A stretch of DNA of 64,000 nt, taken from Moraxella pluranimalium (GTDB lineage Bacteria > Pseudomonadota > Gammaproteobacteria > Pseudomonadales > Moraxellaceae). Both the position numbers and the translations under genes were made by a program. The stretch spans positions 1-64,000 of the forward strand of contig NZ_MUYU01000009.1 of NCBI RefSeq assembly GCF_002014825.1. The letters run 5' to 3'. Below the pieces are notes generated by a model that had not been told where the DNA came from, did not search any database, and saw only the letters and a program-made list of their open reading frames with translations. Position 1 is the stretch's first letter, and every line of letters starts with the position of its first letter. Positions 41,611 through 51,037 of the stretch are shown here, one piece after another.

Positions 41611-42381
41611 TCACGCAGGATTAAAAATATCAACAAACTTGGTCGGGATACCCAATGATGCTTGCACCACCCGCCCAAGCTCACGGATACCGCCGCGCTC
41701 GGTGGCATGATGACCTGCGGCAAAATAATCAATGCCCATTTCACGGGCAAAATGCGTGGTACGTTCGCTGATTTCCCCAGACACAAAGGCATCACAGCCC
41801 ATCGCATACGCCTGCTCAATCATATCTTGTGCACCACCTGTGCAGATGCCGATTTTGGTTAGGATACGGTCTTTTTCGCCTGCATTGATGTGTAGGGGTG
41901 CAATGCATAGTGCATCGCTGATTTTTTGGGCAAAATCTGATGCGCGAATCGGTGCTGTGGTGGCGATATTACCTACAGGGTACTTCTCATGTGGATACAA
42001 TGCACCGACAATTTGCAAATCCAGCTCATCAGCAAGGACGGCATTATTACCGATGATAGGGTGGGCGTCTAATGGCAGATGATAGGCAATGAGCGAAATA
42101 CCGTTTTGCATCAAACTGCGAATGCGTGCGCCTTTCATACCGACGAGCGGGGCAGGTTCACCTTTCCAAAAATAGCCATGATGCACCAAAATCGCTTGGG
42201 CGTTTTGGGCGATGGCGGTATCAATCAAAGCTTGGCTTGCAGTCACGCCTGTGATGATGTTGCTGATTGGCACGCCTGCATCGACCTGCAGTCCATTTGG
42301 GCAATAATCGCTAAAATTACTCGCCTGCAAATATTCATCACAAAAACGGGTCAATTCTTGGGCGCTGATGGTGGTTGTCAT
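41611..42381 (-). CDS. NIF3-like dinuclear metal centre protein (YbgI family)
   Basis: 256-residue protein of the NIF3/YbgI family, toroidal hexamers with a two-metal site; its activity is unsettled, with GTP cyclohydrolase I type 2 a frequent but doubtful name. Metal ligands are visible in AILVHHGYFWKG (His-His), IAYHLPLDAHP (His, Asp) and the C-terminal FAAGHHATERGG. The ATG at 42381 (MTTTISAQELTRF) is preferred over a longer frame because homologues begin close to the TxxEL motif. It is a single-gene unit. Confidence 0.88.
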   Translation of the reverse strand: MTTTISAQELTRFCDEYLQASNFSDYCPNGLQVDAGVPISNIITGVTASQALIDTAIAQNAQAILVHHGYFWKGEPAPLVGMKGARIRSLMQNGISLIAYHLPLDAHPIIGNNAVLADELDLQIVGALYPHEKYPVGNIATTAPIRASDFAQKISDALCIAPLHINAGEKDRILTKIGICTGGAQDMIEQAYAMGCDAFVSGEISERTTHFAREMGIDYFAAGHHATERGGIRELGRVVQASLGIPTKFVDIFNPA

Positions 42382-42596
42382 GGCAATTTTCCAAAAATTT
42401 ATCAATTTAGGCTATTGTAATGACTTCATGAGTGATTGGCAAGCTTGGCAAGGGTGTTTGGATTTGCTTGATTGCTTTTTATCACTTAGCCATCGCCAAT
42501 GAGTGCAGTGCTGATGTGATGATAAAATTTAGAAAAATTCATTAGACTAATAATTACCAAATGTATCCACCTTGAAAAACTTGCTTGATACGCCCA

Positions 42597-42605
42597 TGAT
42601 ATACT
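42597..42605 (+). promoter_or_regulatory. Extended -10 promoter of the HtrA-type protease gene
   Basis: TGATATACT, a good extended -10, lies 60 bp upstream of the ATG. Confidence 0.5.
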
Positions 42606-42609
42606 TCGC

Positions 42610-42631
42610 CATCAACTGCACATCAACTGCA
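42610..42631 (+). repeat. 11-bp tandem direct repeat in the protease leader
   Basis: CATCAACTGCA occurs twice in exact tandem, beginning just after the predicted transcription start. One helical turn spacing fits a dimeric regulator binding side by side, but chance duplication is possible. Confidence 0.7.
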
Positions 42632-42664
42632 AATGACACCATCTTGCCATTAAAAGGATAAACT

Positions 42665-44020
42665 ATGAACCAAAAGCCAATTCACCAAAAACAACAAGGC
42701 TTTAGCGCTTGGGCGATTTTGCCTTGGCTACTTGCCATCGCTTTGGCAGCCGTGCTATGGCTCGTCTATGAGCAACTGCAAAATACACGCACGCAAGTGG
42801 ATACACTCAGCCAACAGCCCGCCCAAACCGTCTGGCAGCCCAAAGTCGCCGATAATACAGGGGTCAATCCCGATACGCCAAGCCCTGTCAGCTCTTATCA
42901 TAATGCGGTCAGCCTAGCGGCGCAGTCAGTCGTCAATATCTACACCACACAGCGTATCAGCCGTAGCCCTTATGCCAATGACCCTGTACTTCAGCAGTTA
43001 TTTGAACAGCATTATGGCAAGATTGAACGAGAAGAAAATAGTCTCGGCTCAGGTGTGGTCGTCTCAAAAGATGGCTATATCATCACCAATGCCCATGTAA
43101 TCGAAGATGCCACCGAGATTACTGTGGTGTTTCATGATGGCTCAAAGGCTCATGCCAAAGTCATCGGGCGCGATGTTGAGAGCGATTTGGCGGTCATTCG
43201 TGTTGAGCGTAGCGACCTTGTGCCGATGGCGTTTCGTGATACTGCCATCCAAGTGGGTGATGTCGCACTGGCAATCGGCAATCCATTTGGCGTGGGACAA
43301 ACTGTCACTCAAGGCATCATCTCAGCGACAGGGCGTGCTGGGATTGGCGTTAGTAATTTTGAAGATTTTATTCAAACGGATGCTGCCATCAACCCGGGCA
43401 ACTCAGGCGGTGCATTGGTCGATGCCAATGGTGCGTTAATCGGTATCAATACCGCCATCTATTCTCGCTCAGGTGGCTCAATGGGTATCGGCTTTGCCAT
43501 CCCGACAACCATCGTCAGCCAAGTGATGAATGATTTGATTAATAAAGGCTATGTCAGCCGTGGCTGGATTGGCGTGGAAATCGCTCGCACCGCTGACAAC
43601 CCAACCGCCATCGACACCCAAGAAGGGCTATTGATTGCCCGAGTGCTCGCAGATGGTCCAGCTGATAAAGCAGGCATCAAATCGGGCGATGTGTTGCTTG
43701 CTTTGGATGATATGCAGCTGACCAATGGCAATGCTTTGGTGAATTTGGTTGCCAAAAAAGCACCGGGCACGCAGATGACTGCGGTCGTTCGTCGTGGCAG
43801 TGAAACGCTCAATCTACCAATCACACTTGCCGAGCGTCCAAATCCATCTGCCCAAGTGCCAACTCAAGCACCAAGCCAAGCGCAGAACCAACAAACCACG
43901 CCATCAACGCCACAAGATGCACCTGCGCAAAATGCACCAAATAGTGCACCACATGACGGCAGCTATGAAGCTCAGCTCAATCACTTATTCAATGAGCTCA
44001 AAAAGCTACAAAATCAGTGA
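42665..44020 (+). CDS. Membrane-anchored HtrA-family serine protease (DegS/AlgW-like)
   Basis: Periplasmic trypsin-like protease of 451 residues. An uncleaved N-terminal membrane segment (~14-36) anchors it, the catalytic triad is His144 (TNAHVIED), Asp174 (ESDLAVIRV) and Ser247 (NPGNSGGAL), and one PDZ domain follows (~290-385; DGPADKAGIKSGDVLLALDD). A single PDZ and membrane anchor are the DegS/AlgW design, which cuts anti-sigma factors in envelope stress; DegQ/MucD proteins have two PDZ domains and are soluble. No rseA or sigmaE gene is nearby. The Gln/Pro/Ala-rich tail (~393-430) and final helix (QLNHLFNELKKLQ) are unusual. AAAGGA precedes the start. Confidence 0.9.
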   Translation: MNQKPIHQKQQGFSAWAILPWLLAIALAAVLWLVYEQLQNTRTQVDTLSQQPAQTVWQPKVADNTGVNPDTPSPVSSYHNAVSLAAQSVVNIYTTQRISRSPYANDPVLQQLFEQHYGKIEREENSLGSGVVVSKDGYIITNAHVIEDATEITVVFHDGSKAHAKVIGRDVESDLAVIRVERSDLVPMAFRDTAIQVGDVALAIGNPFGVGQTVTQGIISATGRAGIGVSNFEDFIQTDAAINPGNSGGALVDANGALIGINTAIYSRSGGSMGIGFAIPTTIVSQVMNDLINKGYVSRGWIGVEIARTADNPTAIDTQEGLLIARVLADGPADKAGIKSGDVLLALDDMQLTNGNALVNLVAKKAPGTQMTAVVRRGSETLNLPITLAERPNPSAQVPTQAPSQAQNQQTTPSTPQDAPAQNAPNSAPHDGSYEAQLNHLFNELKKLQNQ

Positions 44021-44031
44021 TAACTTAAGTC

Positions 44032-44064
44032 AAAAAAACCGAACTGTGATGGTTCGGTTTTTTT
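44032..44064 (+). terminator. Terminator of the HtrA-type protease gene
   Basis: AAAAAAACCGAAC (44032-44044) and GTTCGGTTTTTTT (44052-44064) are perfect 13-bp arms around TGTGATG. It also has a T-tract for the convergent fetB transcript. Confidence 0.92.
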
Positions 44065-44083
44065 GTTTGGTCAATTCACAATC

Positions 44084-44854
44084 CTATTTTGGTATCACAA
44101 GCTGCATTCTGCGATTAAAAAACCGTCTCACCACAAACAATGCCGATAGCGTACACGACAGCGCACTGCCTGCACAAATAAAAAACATGGTAATAATCTG
44201 ATAACGCACCGCCTGCGTCGGATCAGCACCGGCTAGGATTTGACCTGTCATCATTCCTGGTAGGCTCACCACGCCCACCACCATCATTGAGTTGATCGTC
44301 GGCATCATCCCGCTACTAATGGCTGTGGCGATGGCACTGTGGCATGCTTCATAAGGGGTTGCAGACAGCGATAACATCGTACGAATCTCGGCCTGCTCAC
44401 TGTGCAGATGGTCAATCAGCCGTCCTGTGGTTAGCGAAATGGCAGTCAGCGAATTACCCAAAATCAAGCCCAAAATCGGAATGATGTACTGCGGCGCATA
44501 CCACGGCGAAACCTGCAAAATCAGCATCATCGCCACGAGCGTCACCACACCTGTTGCCACACCCAGTGAGAGCAGGGTATCGGTCAGTAGCCCACGATAG
44601 GGGCGTTTGATGCGGTTTTTGGCAGAGATAGCGGCGATGAGCGTCATGATGGATAATATCGTCAGCACTTCGTACCATGCTTCGCGGGCAAAGACCCATG
44701 CCAGTATCAGCCCGATTAGGCTAAGCTGTGCTATCGTGCGGATACTAGCGATGAGCAAGGTCTTGGCAAGTCCAAGCTTAAGATAAACAGATATCCCAAT
44801 CGCTATCAGCACAAGCAGCGATGCCATCAGCACATCAATGATATCTAAAATCAT
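44084..44854 (-). CDS. fetB: Iron export ABC permease FetB (YbbM family)
   Basis: Integral membrane protein of 256 residues with about six to seven hydrophobic segments, matching UPF0014/FetB. In E. coli FetAB exports iron and protects against peroxide. Conserved regions are LRTIAQL-like IRTIAQLSLIGLILAWVF, the IPILGLILGNSLTAISL loop and SLSATPYEACHSAIATAISSGMMP, then VGVVSLPGMMTGQILAGADP. It overlaps fetA by four bases (ATGA), as expected for a two-subunit transporter. Confidence 0.92.
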   Translation of the reverse strand: MILDIIDVLMASLLVLIAIGISVYLKLGLAKTLLIASIRTIAQLSLIGLILAWVFAREAWYEVLTILSIMTLIAAISAKNRIKRPYRGLLTDTLLSLGVATGVVTLVAMMLILQVSPWYAPQYIIPILGLILGNSLTAISLTTGRLIDHLHSEQAEIRTMLSLSATPYEACHSAIATAISSGMMPTINSMMVVGVVSLPGMMTGQILAGADPTQAVRYQIITMFFICAGSALSCTLSALFVVRRFFNRRMQLVIPK

Positions 44855-45558
44855 ACACGCTCCAAGCCATCAGGCTGTGCACACTCAAGCCGTCCTGCCG
44901 TCATCTGCCACGATATCGCACCCAGCATATCCACTTCATCCGTGCGATGACTAATCCAAATATAAGCACGATGCGTATCAAGCCATTCATGCACGAGCGT
45001 CATCAGCACGCCTGCACTCACCGTATCGAGCGCTGCGGTCGGCTCATCGAGCAGTAGCACCGTCGGCTCAAGCTGTAGCATACGCAAAAAATGCACGATT
45101 TGGCGTTCACCGCCAGACAGCTTGGTGATGTCTTGATGAATAAAATCTGCCGATTTGCCAAATCGTGATAGCCATGCTAGATGTTGATGTTCATCAAAGT
45201 GCTGATTTTTATGATGGCTAAAGCGGTAAGGTAACTTCAAATTATCCAATACCGTGCCATCCATCATCACAGGCGTCTGAGTCAGTAGAGCGACTTGATG
45301 ACGCCAAACTTGCGGTGGTGTGGCGGCTAGGTTCTGCGCTGTTGGCGTATCTAGCAGAATTTGACCTTGTGTCAGTGGTATTTGTCCTGCCAAAGCAGAC
45401 AGTAGTACGGATTTGCCCGCACCTGATGCGCCCGTCAACACCACTTTATCACCGCCATAGAGCACGCCTGAGACATCATCGAGTAGCACATGAGTACCCT
45501 GTGCGTCATTATCTGTGATGGATATATGATTAAAGATTATTAAAGGATGATTTGACAT
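44851..45558 (-). CDS. fetA: Iron export ABC ATPase FetA (YbbL family)
   Basis: ABC ATPase of 235 residues. Walker A is TGASGAGKSVLLSALAG, the Q-loop region is QVALLTQTPVMMDGTV, the signature is KLSGGERQ, Walker B is PTVLLLDEPTAALD and the switch histidine is in WISHR. The partner permease FetB overlaps its 3' end. It begins 11 bp after the thioesterase gene, so all three are probably on one transcript. Confidence 0.92.
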   Translation of the reverse strand: MSNHPLIIFNHISITDNDAQGTHVLLDDVSGVLYGGDKVVLTGASGAGKSVLLSALAGQIPLTQGQILLDTPTAQNLAATPPQVWRHQVALLTQTPVMMDGTVLDNLKLPYRFSHHKNQHFDEHQHLAWLSRFGKSADFIHQDITKLSGGERQIVHFLRMLQLEPTVLLLDEPTAALDTVSAGVLMTLVHEWLDTHRAYIWISHRTDEVDMLGAISWQMTAGRLECAQPDGLERV

Positions 45559-45569
45559 ATCAGCACAGC

Positions 45570-46043
45570 TTAATTATGATGGCTAAGCGACGACAAAGCT
45601 TTGAGCGTCTGAACAAAGGATGTCGGCAGACGGTGCGGACGAATGGCCTTGCCATCATTACGCACACAAGCAAGGGTGATACTGCCTGTGGTCGCAGGCT
45701 TATCACTATCGGGTCTATAGATACTTTGGGATAGGATTAGGCTTGCAGGCTTAATGGTCAGGCTATCTACAGTAACGCTTAGCTCATCATCAACGAGCAG
45801 CGGGGCGATGTATTTGAGCTCGGCTTGACTTACCACAAAATGCACCGCACCGCCTTGACCATGTGTATTTGCCGTGCCTTCGCCATCATCGGATAAGTCA
45901 AAAAAGTAGCCATCATAACCCAATGATGCCAACCAATCACGGCGACAGTTTTCAAAAAAAGTTAAATGATTGGCATGATAAACAATCCCACCTGCATCGG
46001 TGTGATTGATATAGACTTTGTAATTTTTTTGATAAATTGACAT
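45570..46043 (-). CDS. Acyl-CoA thioesterase, YbgC/4HBT family
   Basis: Hotdog-fold thioesterase of 157 residues. The N-terminal YVNHTD-type active-site motif reads INHTDAGGIVYHANHLTFFENCRRDWL, with the catalytic Asp in HTDAGG, close to YbgC of the Tol-Pal locus. It is here the first gene of a unit with fetA-fetB, not beside tolQ. Substrates are likely short-chain or hydroxybenzoyl acyl-CoA, unresolved. The ATG at 46043 (MSIYQKNYK) has GGGAAATC upstream and is preferred to the longer frame beginning 24 bases earlier. Confidence 0.85.
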   Translation of the reverse strand: MSIYQKNYKVYINHTDAGGIVYHANHLTFFENCRRDWLASLGYDGYFFDLSDDGEGTANTHGQGGAVHFVVSQAELKYIAPLLVDDELSVTVDSLTIKPASLILSQSIYRPDSDKPATTGSITLACVRNDGKAIRPHRLPTSFVQTLKALSSLSHHN

Positions 46044-46199
46044 CACGATTTCCCTATAATTGCCCAAAGATAATCAATGAAATTGGCTTACTATTGTACA
46101 CCTTTTATCCGCTTGGGTGTTAGTATTTTACAAGAGTGTCTGATGAATGTTGATGCAACAAAACTTTGTACAAAAAATTTCGCCATTTGCCCCAAAAAT

Positions 46200-46208
46200 T
46201 GTTACAAT
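46200..46208 (+). promoter_or_regulatory. Extended -10 element before xthA
   Basis: TGTTACAAT followed by AGCC, about 40 bp upstream of the start codon. Confidence 0.45.
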
Positions 46209-46246
46209 AGCCTAATTTTTTTGAAAATAAATACATTAGGCGCATA

Positions 46247-47065
46247 ATGATGACTACTTTTGTCAGTTTTAATATCAATGGGCTGCGAGCTCGTCCGCAT
46301 CAGCTACAAGCCGTCAAAGAAAGCTTGAATGCAGATGTCATCGGACTTCAAGAAACCAAAGTGCATGATGAAGCATTTCCGCTTGAGATGGCAAGCGAGC
46401 TTGGCTATCATGTGGAATTTTTTGGGCAAAAGTCGCATTATGGCGTGGCGCTCATCTCCAAGCAAGCGCCGATTTTTGTGCAAAAGGGCTTTCCGTTTGG
46501 CGATGCCGATGCCCAGCGCCGACTGATTCATGCACGCTATGACTTTGGCGGTCAGGTGGTTGATGTGCTAAACGGCTATTTTCCGCAGGGCGAAAATCGC
46601 AGTCATGAGACCAAATTCCCCATGAAGCGTGCGTTTTATGCCGATTTGAACCGCTATATCACCGAGCTAAAAAGCGATGGCAATGAGCTTATCATCATGG
46701 GTGATATGAATATCTCGCCACTGGATATCGATGTCGGTATCGGTGAAGTCAATGCCAAACGCTGGCTTGCCAAAGGTACGTGTTCATTTTTGCCTGAAGA
46801 GCGTGACTGGTACCAAGCTTTGATGGAAACAGGTTTAAGCGATACTTATCGATTGTTCCGACCCGATGCCGCCGATGAGTTTAGTTGGTTTGATTATCGC
46901 TCTCGTGGCTTTGAAGATACGCCGAAGCGTGGACTACGCATTGACCACATTTTATGTACAGATGGGCTAAAAAATCGCTGTGTCGATGCTGGTATCAGCT
47001 ATGATATTCGTGGTATGGATAAGCCATCTGACCATGCGCCGATTTGGGCGAAGTTTGATTTGTAA
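46247..47065 (+). CDS. xthA: Exodeoxyribonuclease III
   Basis: AP endonuclease and 3'-5' exonuclease of base-excision repair, 272 residues. Metal and catalytic motifs are [52 protein letters not shown] and [12 protein letters not shown]. Two adjacent ATG codons (46247 and 46250) are possible starts. It is divergent from the thioesterase-fetAB unit and 221 bp upstream of argJ. Confidence 0.96.
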   Translation: MMTTFVSFNINGLRARPHQLQAVKESLNADVIGLQETKVHDEAFPLEMASELGYHVEFFGQKSHYGVALISKQAPIFVQKGFPFGDADAQRRLIHARYDFGGQVVDVLNGYFPQGENRSHETKFPMKRAFYADLNRYITELKSDGNELIIMGDMNISPLDIDVGIGEVNAKRWLAKGTCSFLPEERDWYQALMETGLSDTYRLFRPDAADEFSWFDYRSRGFEDTPKRGLRIDHILCTDGLKNRCVDAGISYDIRGMDKPSDHAPIWAKFDL

Positions 47066-47286
47066 GGTGATTTGCACAAATTTGATTTACGAAGAATTTG
47101 GGCGTTTGACTTTTGTTGGATTTTTGGGTAAATTCAACAGGGATGATGGCATGGCTGTGCATAGTTGTGATAGCCAAAAACTTCACATAGCTTATCAAAC
47201 GCCTTATCAGATGTCTTTGATGGTAAGCAATTAAACTGATTTTTTTAACGAAACCATTTTTTAATAAAACGACAAGGAGCACGCTC

Positions 47287-48498
47287 ATGGCAGTTGGTGA
47301 TATTAGCATTCCACAGACGATTTATCCGATTTCTGGGGTAAAAATCGGCACGACCAAAGCGTACGTGCGATACGCTGACCGCCGTGATTTGGTGGTGTTT
47401 GAGATTGCTAAAGGGGCGACGGTGGCGGCTGTCACCACCCAAAATCAGTTTTGTGCTGCGCCTGTGCAGGTACTTCGTAAGCACATTGCAAATACAGTGC
47501 CTACACATCTTTTGATTAATACCGGTAATGCCAACGCTGCAACGGGTGCAGATGGCGTTGAGCGTGCACTGGCGACTTGTGATGCTTTGGCAAATAAAGC
47601 AGGGGTCAGTATCCAAAATATCTTGCCATACTCAACAGGCGTCATCGGTGAAGCCTTGCCAAGTAATAAAATCATTGCAGGACTGGACAGTGCTTTGGCG
47701 GATTTGTCCGAAGATAACTGGCTAGATGCTGCACACGGTATCTGCACGACTGATACCATCCCTAAGCTTGCTAGCGAAAAGGTCAGCATTGATGGCGTGG
47801 ACTATCACATCACAGGCATCTCAAAGGGTGCAGGGATGATTCGCCCAAATATGGCGACGATGCTTGGCTTTGTGGCGACTGATGCCAAGATTGACCAAGA
47901 TTTGCTCCAATCGATGCTCATCAAGCTGACCAATGCCTCATTCAACCGCATCACCATCGATGGTGATACATCGACCAATGACTGCTGTACGCTGATTGCC
48001 ACAGGCACGGCAGGTGAGATAAGTGAGAGTCATCCTAAGTTTGATGAGTTTTATGCGGCGCTTGAGCGTGTATTTGTCCGCTTGGCGACGCTCATCGTGC
48101 GTGATGGCGAAGGGGCGACCAAGTTCATCACCGTCAAAGTCACTGGCGGTAAAGATACCAATGAGTGTGCCGATGTCGCCTATGCGGTGGCACATTCACC
48201 ACTGGTCAAGACAGCGTTTTTTGCCTCCGATCCGAACTGGGGTCGTATCCTAGCGGCGGTCGGCTATGCAGGCGTCGAGCTTGACCAAAGCCGTGTCAAT
48301 GTCGCACTCGATGAAGTATCCATCTGTGAGCGTGGTGGATTGGCGACAGGCTACACCGAAGCGCGTGGCAGTGAAGTCATGAAGCGTCCTGAGATTACCG
48401 TGCATATCGAGCTTGGACGGGGCGATGCGACCGATACGGTTTATACCTGTGATTTATCTTATGATTATGTGAAGATTAATGCGGATTATCGCTCATAA
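47287..48498 (+). CDS. argJ: Bifunctional glutamate N-acetyltransferase (ornithine acetyltransferase)
   Basis: Arginine-pathway enzyme that recycles the acetyl group from N-acetylornithine to glutamate, 403 residues. It is made as a precursor that self-cleaves before the nucleophilic threonine in [33 protein letters not shown] and [16 protein letters not shown] are further conserved segments. AAGGAG lies seven bases before the ATG. Its product feeds the same pathway as argD at 12784. It is monocistronic with a strong terminator. Confidence 0.96.
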   Translation: MAVGDISIPQTIYPISGVKIGTTKAYVRYADRRDLVVFEIAKGATVAAVTTQNQFCAAPVQVLRKHIANTVPTHLLINTGNANAATGADGVERALATCDALANKAGVSIQNILPYSTGVIGEALPSNKIIAGLDSALADLSEDNWLDAAHGICTTDTIPKLASEKVSIDGVDYHITGISKGAGMIRPNMATMLGFVATDAKIDQDLLQSMLIKLTNASFNRITIDGDTSTNDCCTLIATGTAGEISESHPKFDEFYAALERVFVRLATLIVRDGEGATKFITVKVTGGKDTNECADVAYAVAHSPLVKTAFFASDPNWGRILAAVGYAGVELDQSRVNVALDEVSICERGGLATGYTEARGSEVMKRPEITVHIELGRGDATDTVYTCDLSYDYVKINADYRS

Positions 48499-48514
48499 GC
48501 AAGCATGGTTAAGC

Positions 48515-48553
48515 AAAACAGCTATTGTTAGAGATTAACAATAGCTGTTTTTA
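48515..48553 (+). terminator. Terminator of argJ
   Basis: AAAACAGCTATTGTTA (48515-48530) and its exact complement (48536-48551) form a perfect 16-bp stem around GAGAT, ending in T residues. Confidence 0.93.
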
Positions 48554-48637
48554 TTGATTCTTTATATTTATGCATTAAGAGCGGTCAGCAATGCCAAAGC
48601 ATGACAAGCTTGGCATTTAGCAAAGTTTTACCTGATA

Positions 48638-49312
48638 CTACAGCCAAGTTACCAGCTGATCCATCGCCAAGCGAGCTTTTGGCAATGTACGATTGCCATC
48701 GGCATCGCTGGCATAACCAAGTGCGACTAGTACCGAGCTTTTTAGCCCTTTGGCAGGCAGGTCTAGGGCTTGATCAAGTGCTGCAGCATCATAGCCACCG
48801 ATTGGTGTGGCATCAATGCCAAGTAGCTTGGCAGATAGCAGTAGATGCCCAAGTGCAATAAAGGTCTGATTCTCCGCCCATTGTAATAATAGCTCGGGCT
48901 GCGTAGCGTATTGGCTGATATAGTGACTGCACAGCGCTTGGCGAGATTGCATAATCTCATCGCTGGCGAATCGACCCGCATCCTTTTCGGCGTGTAGCAC
49001 GGCAGTTAGATGTGTATCATCAATCGTCGTGCGAGTGCACATAATCAGAGTATGCGATGCGTTTTGTACCTTTGGCACATTGTGTGCATCGCCACCAGTC
49101 ATGGCGGTGGTGATGGTTGCTTTAGCATTATCACTGCCTGCGACCAAAAACTACCATGGCTGAATGTTAATCGACGATGGCGCAAGTCGCAGCATCTCAA
49201 GCAAGGTATGCAGTGTGGTATCATCGATTTTTTTGGTGGCATCGTATGCCTTGCAAGTATAGCGAGTTTGAGCAAGCTCGAGCGCTGTTTGTGCCAAGAT
49301 GGTTGTGGTCAT
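48638..49312 (-). pseudogene. nfsB: NfsB-type nitroreductase interrupted by an in-frame amber codon
   Basis: The frame from ATG 49312 reads a normal FMN-dependent nitroreductase start (53 codons, ...[17 protein letters not shown]), hits TAG at 49153-49151, and continues in the same frame as FLVAGSDNAKA... to 48638. The W-stop-F context corresponds to the invariant SQPW(H/Q)F of NfsB-like proteins, so a single base change (for example CAG to TAG) explains it. Downstream the family pattern is intact (ADGRFAS-like DAGRFASDE, PIGGYDAAALDQAL, NRTLPKARL). Total length without the stop is about 224 residues. The ATG has AAGGA upstream and lies 8 bp after the xseA stop, so the gene belongs to the xseA transcript. 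It is either a recent null allele or a base-call error. Confidence 0.85.
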
Positions 49313-49320
49313 AATTTTCC

Positions 49321-50856
49321 TTATTTTAAGTCTGATGGATCAATATGCTCAATCTTTGCCGATGCTTTACCATCAGCAAAGCTGATATGCACCGTCTGAT
49401 TGGGATGAAGTTTGGTGATACTGCCAATCGGTGTGTGCGTCTCATCACTGATGATGGCATAGCCTTTTTGTAGTGTGCGTTTGGGATGCTGAATCAGAAT
49501 CAGACTTTGCAGATGTCGGCAATTTTCTTTGAGCTGATGTAGGCGTGTGCCAAGCGATTGATGTCGCTCAAATGCAGTTTGGCTAAGTGCTTTGGCAGTG
49601 GCGAGCTTTTTGGTTGCACTGGATTTGATGCTACTGATAAGTGCATCATTGTGCTGTTTTTGTCGCTGTGCTTGATGCTTGATGGCTGATTGGAGCTGTC
49701 TGAGTTCATGATGGCTGTCTTTTTTGGCGAGCATCAGCGTGCGTGAGCTATTTAGGCGAATACGCTCAAGACTGCGTTCACTGTTTTGCTTGGCATGAGC
49801 AATGCTAGTTTGGCTGTAGCGATTGATTTTTGTCATCTGCTCTTGGGCTTTTTTGACCATTGCCACCAGATGTGATTCGATGCCAAGAATGACTTTGGAT
49901 GGTGTATCAAAGCTGGTATGCGCCACTTCATCCAAAATCACCGTATCTCGCTCATGCCCCACGCCCACCCACACAGGCACAGGACATTCCGCCACGAGTG
50001 CGGCGAGTTCATAGTCATTCAGATATGCCAAATCACCCACCGCACCACCACCACGAATGATGACCAATAAATCAGGCAAGTCATCAAATGATTCGATAAA
50101 ATGACTCATCCCCGTCATGATGGCAGCACGAATCTCGCTCGGTGCATGATTGCCCTGAAAAGTCGCATAATGATAATGAAATTGGCAGGCATTTGCCGAC
50201 GCTAAGCGGTCAGCTTCTGCACGAAAATCCCCTAAGCCCGCTGCCTGCTCGGGTGCAATCACCACCACTTGACGAATATCAAAAGGCGTCGGCAATTTGC
50301 GATTGAGCATCAATAAGCCTTCATCGCTTAGGCGTTTTTTCATCGCTTGATACGCCATCGCAATCTCACCAAGCGTATAACTTGGGTCAATATCGCTGAT
50401 ATTTAGGCTAAAGCCGTACTGCGCATGAAATGTCGCCGAGCATTTAATCAGCACGCTACTGCCAGCGCTTAGCGTTTGCCCTGTGGCGGCCTTGAATTTG
50501 GCAAGTACAGTGCTTGCACGAAACCGCCACAGCGTCGCACGGCAACTGGCGGTGATGTCGCCTGCATCGTCTTTTTCGGCAAGCTCAAAATAATAATGCC
50601 CGCCCTTAGTATTCATCAAGCGAATCTCGGCGCGCACCCACACTTCATGGTCAAAACTGTCATCGATGACTAGCTTGACCGCCGTCAGATAATCCGATAA
50701 TGACAAATGCGTATCGCTAAGCAAGGCTTTTGGCGCATCAGTTGCCATATCCGCTTCAAACTCGGCAGCGATTTGGCGGTGCTTGGCTGTGATGTCATCA
50801 CTACTTGGTAGGCTTGCCCCTAGGCGCAGTGCTTGTTCGACAATGGATTTTGGCAT
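49321..50856 (-). CDS. xseA: Exodeoxyribonuclease VII large subunit
   Basis: Large subunit of the single-strand-specific exonuclease, 511 residues. The N-terminal OB-fold (~50-160, [27 protein letters not shown]) precedes the catalytic domain with [24 protein letters not shown] and [21 protein letters not shown] long helical arm (~330-450) binds the XseB subunits. The C-terminal part [13 protein letters not shown] is typical. xseB is not nearby. The nitroreductase gene follows immediately. Confidence 0.95.
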   Translation of the reverse strand: MPKSIVEQALRLGASLPSSDDITAKHRQIAAEFEADMATDAPKALLSDTHLSLSDYLTAVKLVIDDSFDHEVWVRAEIRLMNTKGGHYYFELAEKDDAGDITASCRATLWRFRASTVLAKFKAATGQTLSAGSSVLIKCSATFHAQYGFSLNISDIDPSYTLGEIAMAYQAMKKRLSDEGLLMLNRKLPTPFDIRQVVVIAPEQAAGLGDFRAEADRLASANACQFHYHYATFQGNHAPSEIRAAIMTGMSHFIESFDDLPDLLVIIRGGGAVGDLAYLNDYELAALVAECPVPVWVGVGHERDTVILDEVAHTSFDTPSKVILGIESHLVAMVKKAQEQMTKINRYSQTSIAHAKQNSERSLERIRLNSSRTLMLAKKDSHHELRQLQSAIKHQAQRQKQHNDALISSIKSSATKKLATAKALSQTAFERHQSLGTRLHQLKENCRHLQSLILIQHPKRTLQKGYAIISDETHTPIGSITKLHPNQTVHISFADGKASAKIEHIDPSDLK

Positions 50857-50902
50857 GGATGGATATCAGTTGATTAATAATAAATGGCATTTAACAAACG
50901 GC

Positions 50903-50911
50903 ATTGTAACA
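50903..50911 (-). promoter_or_regulatory. Extended -10 element before xseA
   Basis: On the minus strand this reads TGTTACAAT, 47 bp before the xseA start, matching the form seen before other genes here. Confidence 0.4.
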
Positions 50912-50917
50912 AAGCTT

Positions 50918-50945
50918 GGCAAACTTAGCAAACTGGGCAAACTTG
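50918..50945. repeat. Degenerate 9-bp tandem repeat
   Basis: GGCAAACTTA, GCAAACTGGG and CAAACTTGG are three near-copies in tandem between sbcC and xseA. Confidence 0.55.
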
Positions 50946-51037
50946 GTGGTTGGCTCAATCAATGACAAACCAACAAAGCCATCACAACAGGCTACAATAC
51001 CCAAATAACGCCTAGACAACGCCCAATAAATGCCGAA

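Noticed and set aside
46995..47309. Minus-strand frame of ~100 codons between xthA and argJ
   Set aside because: Overlaps the 3' end of xthA and the argJ start, and has no family signal or start site.
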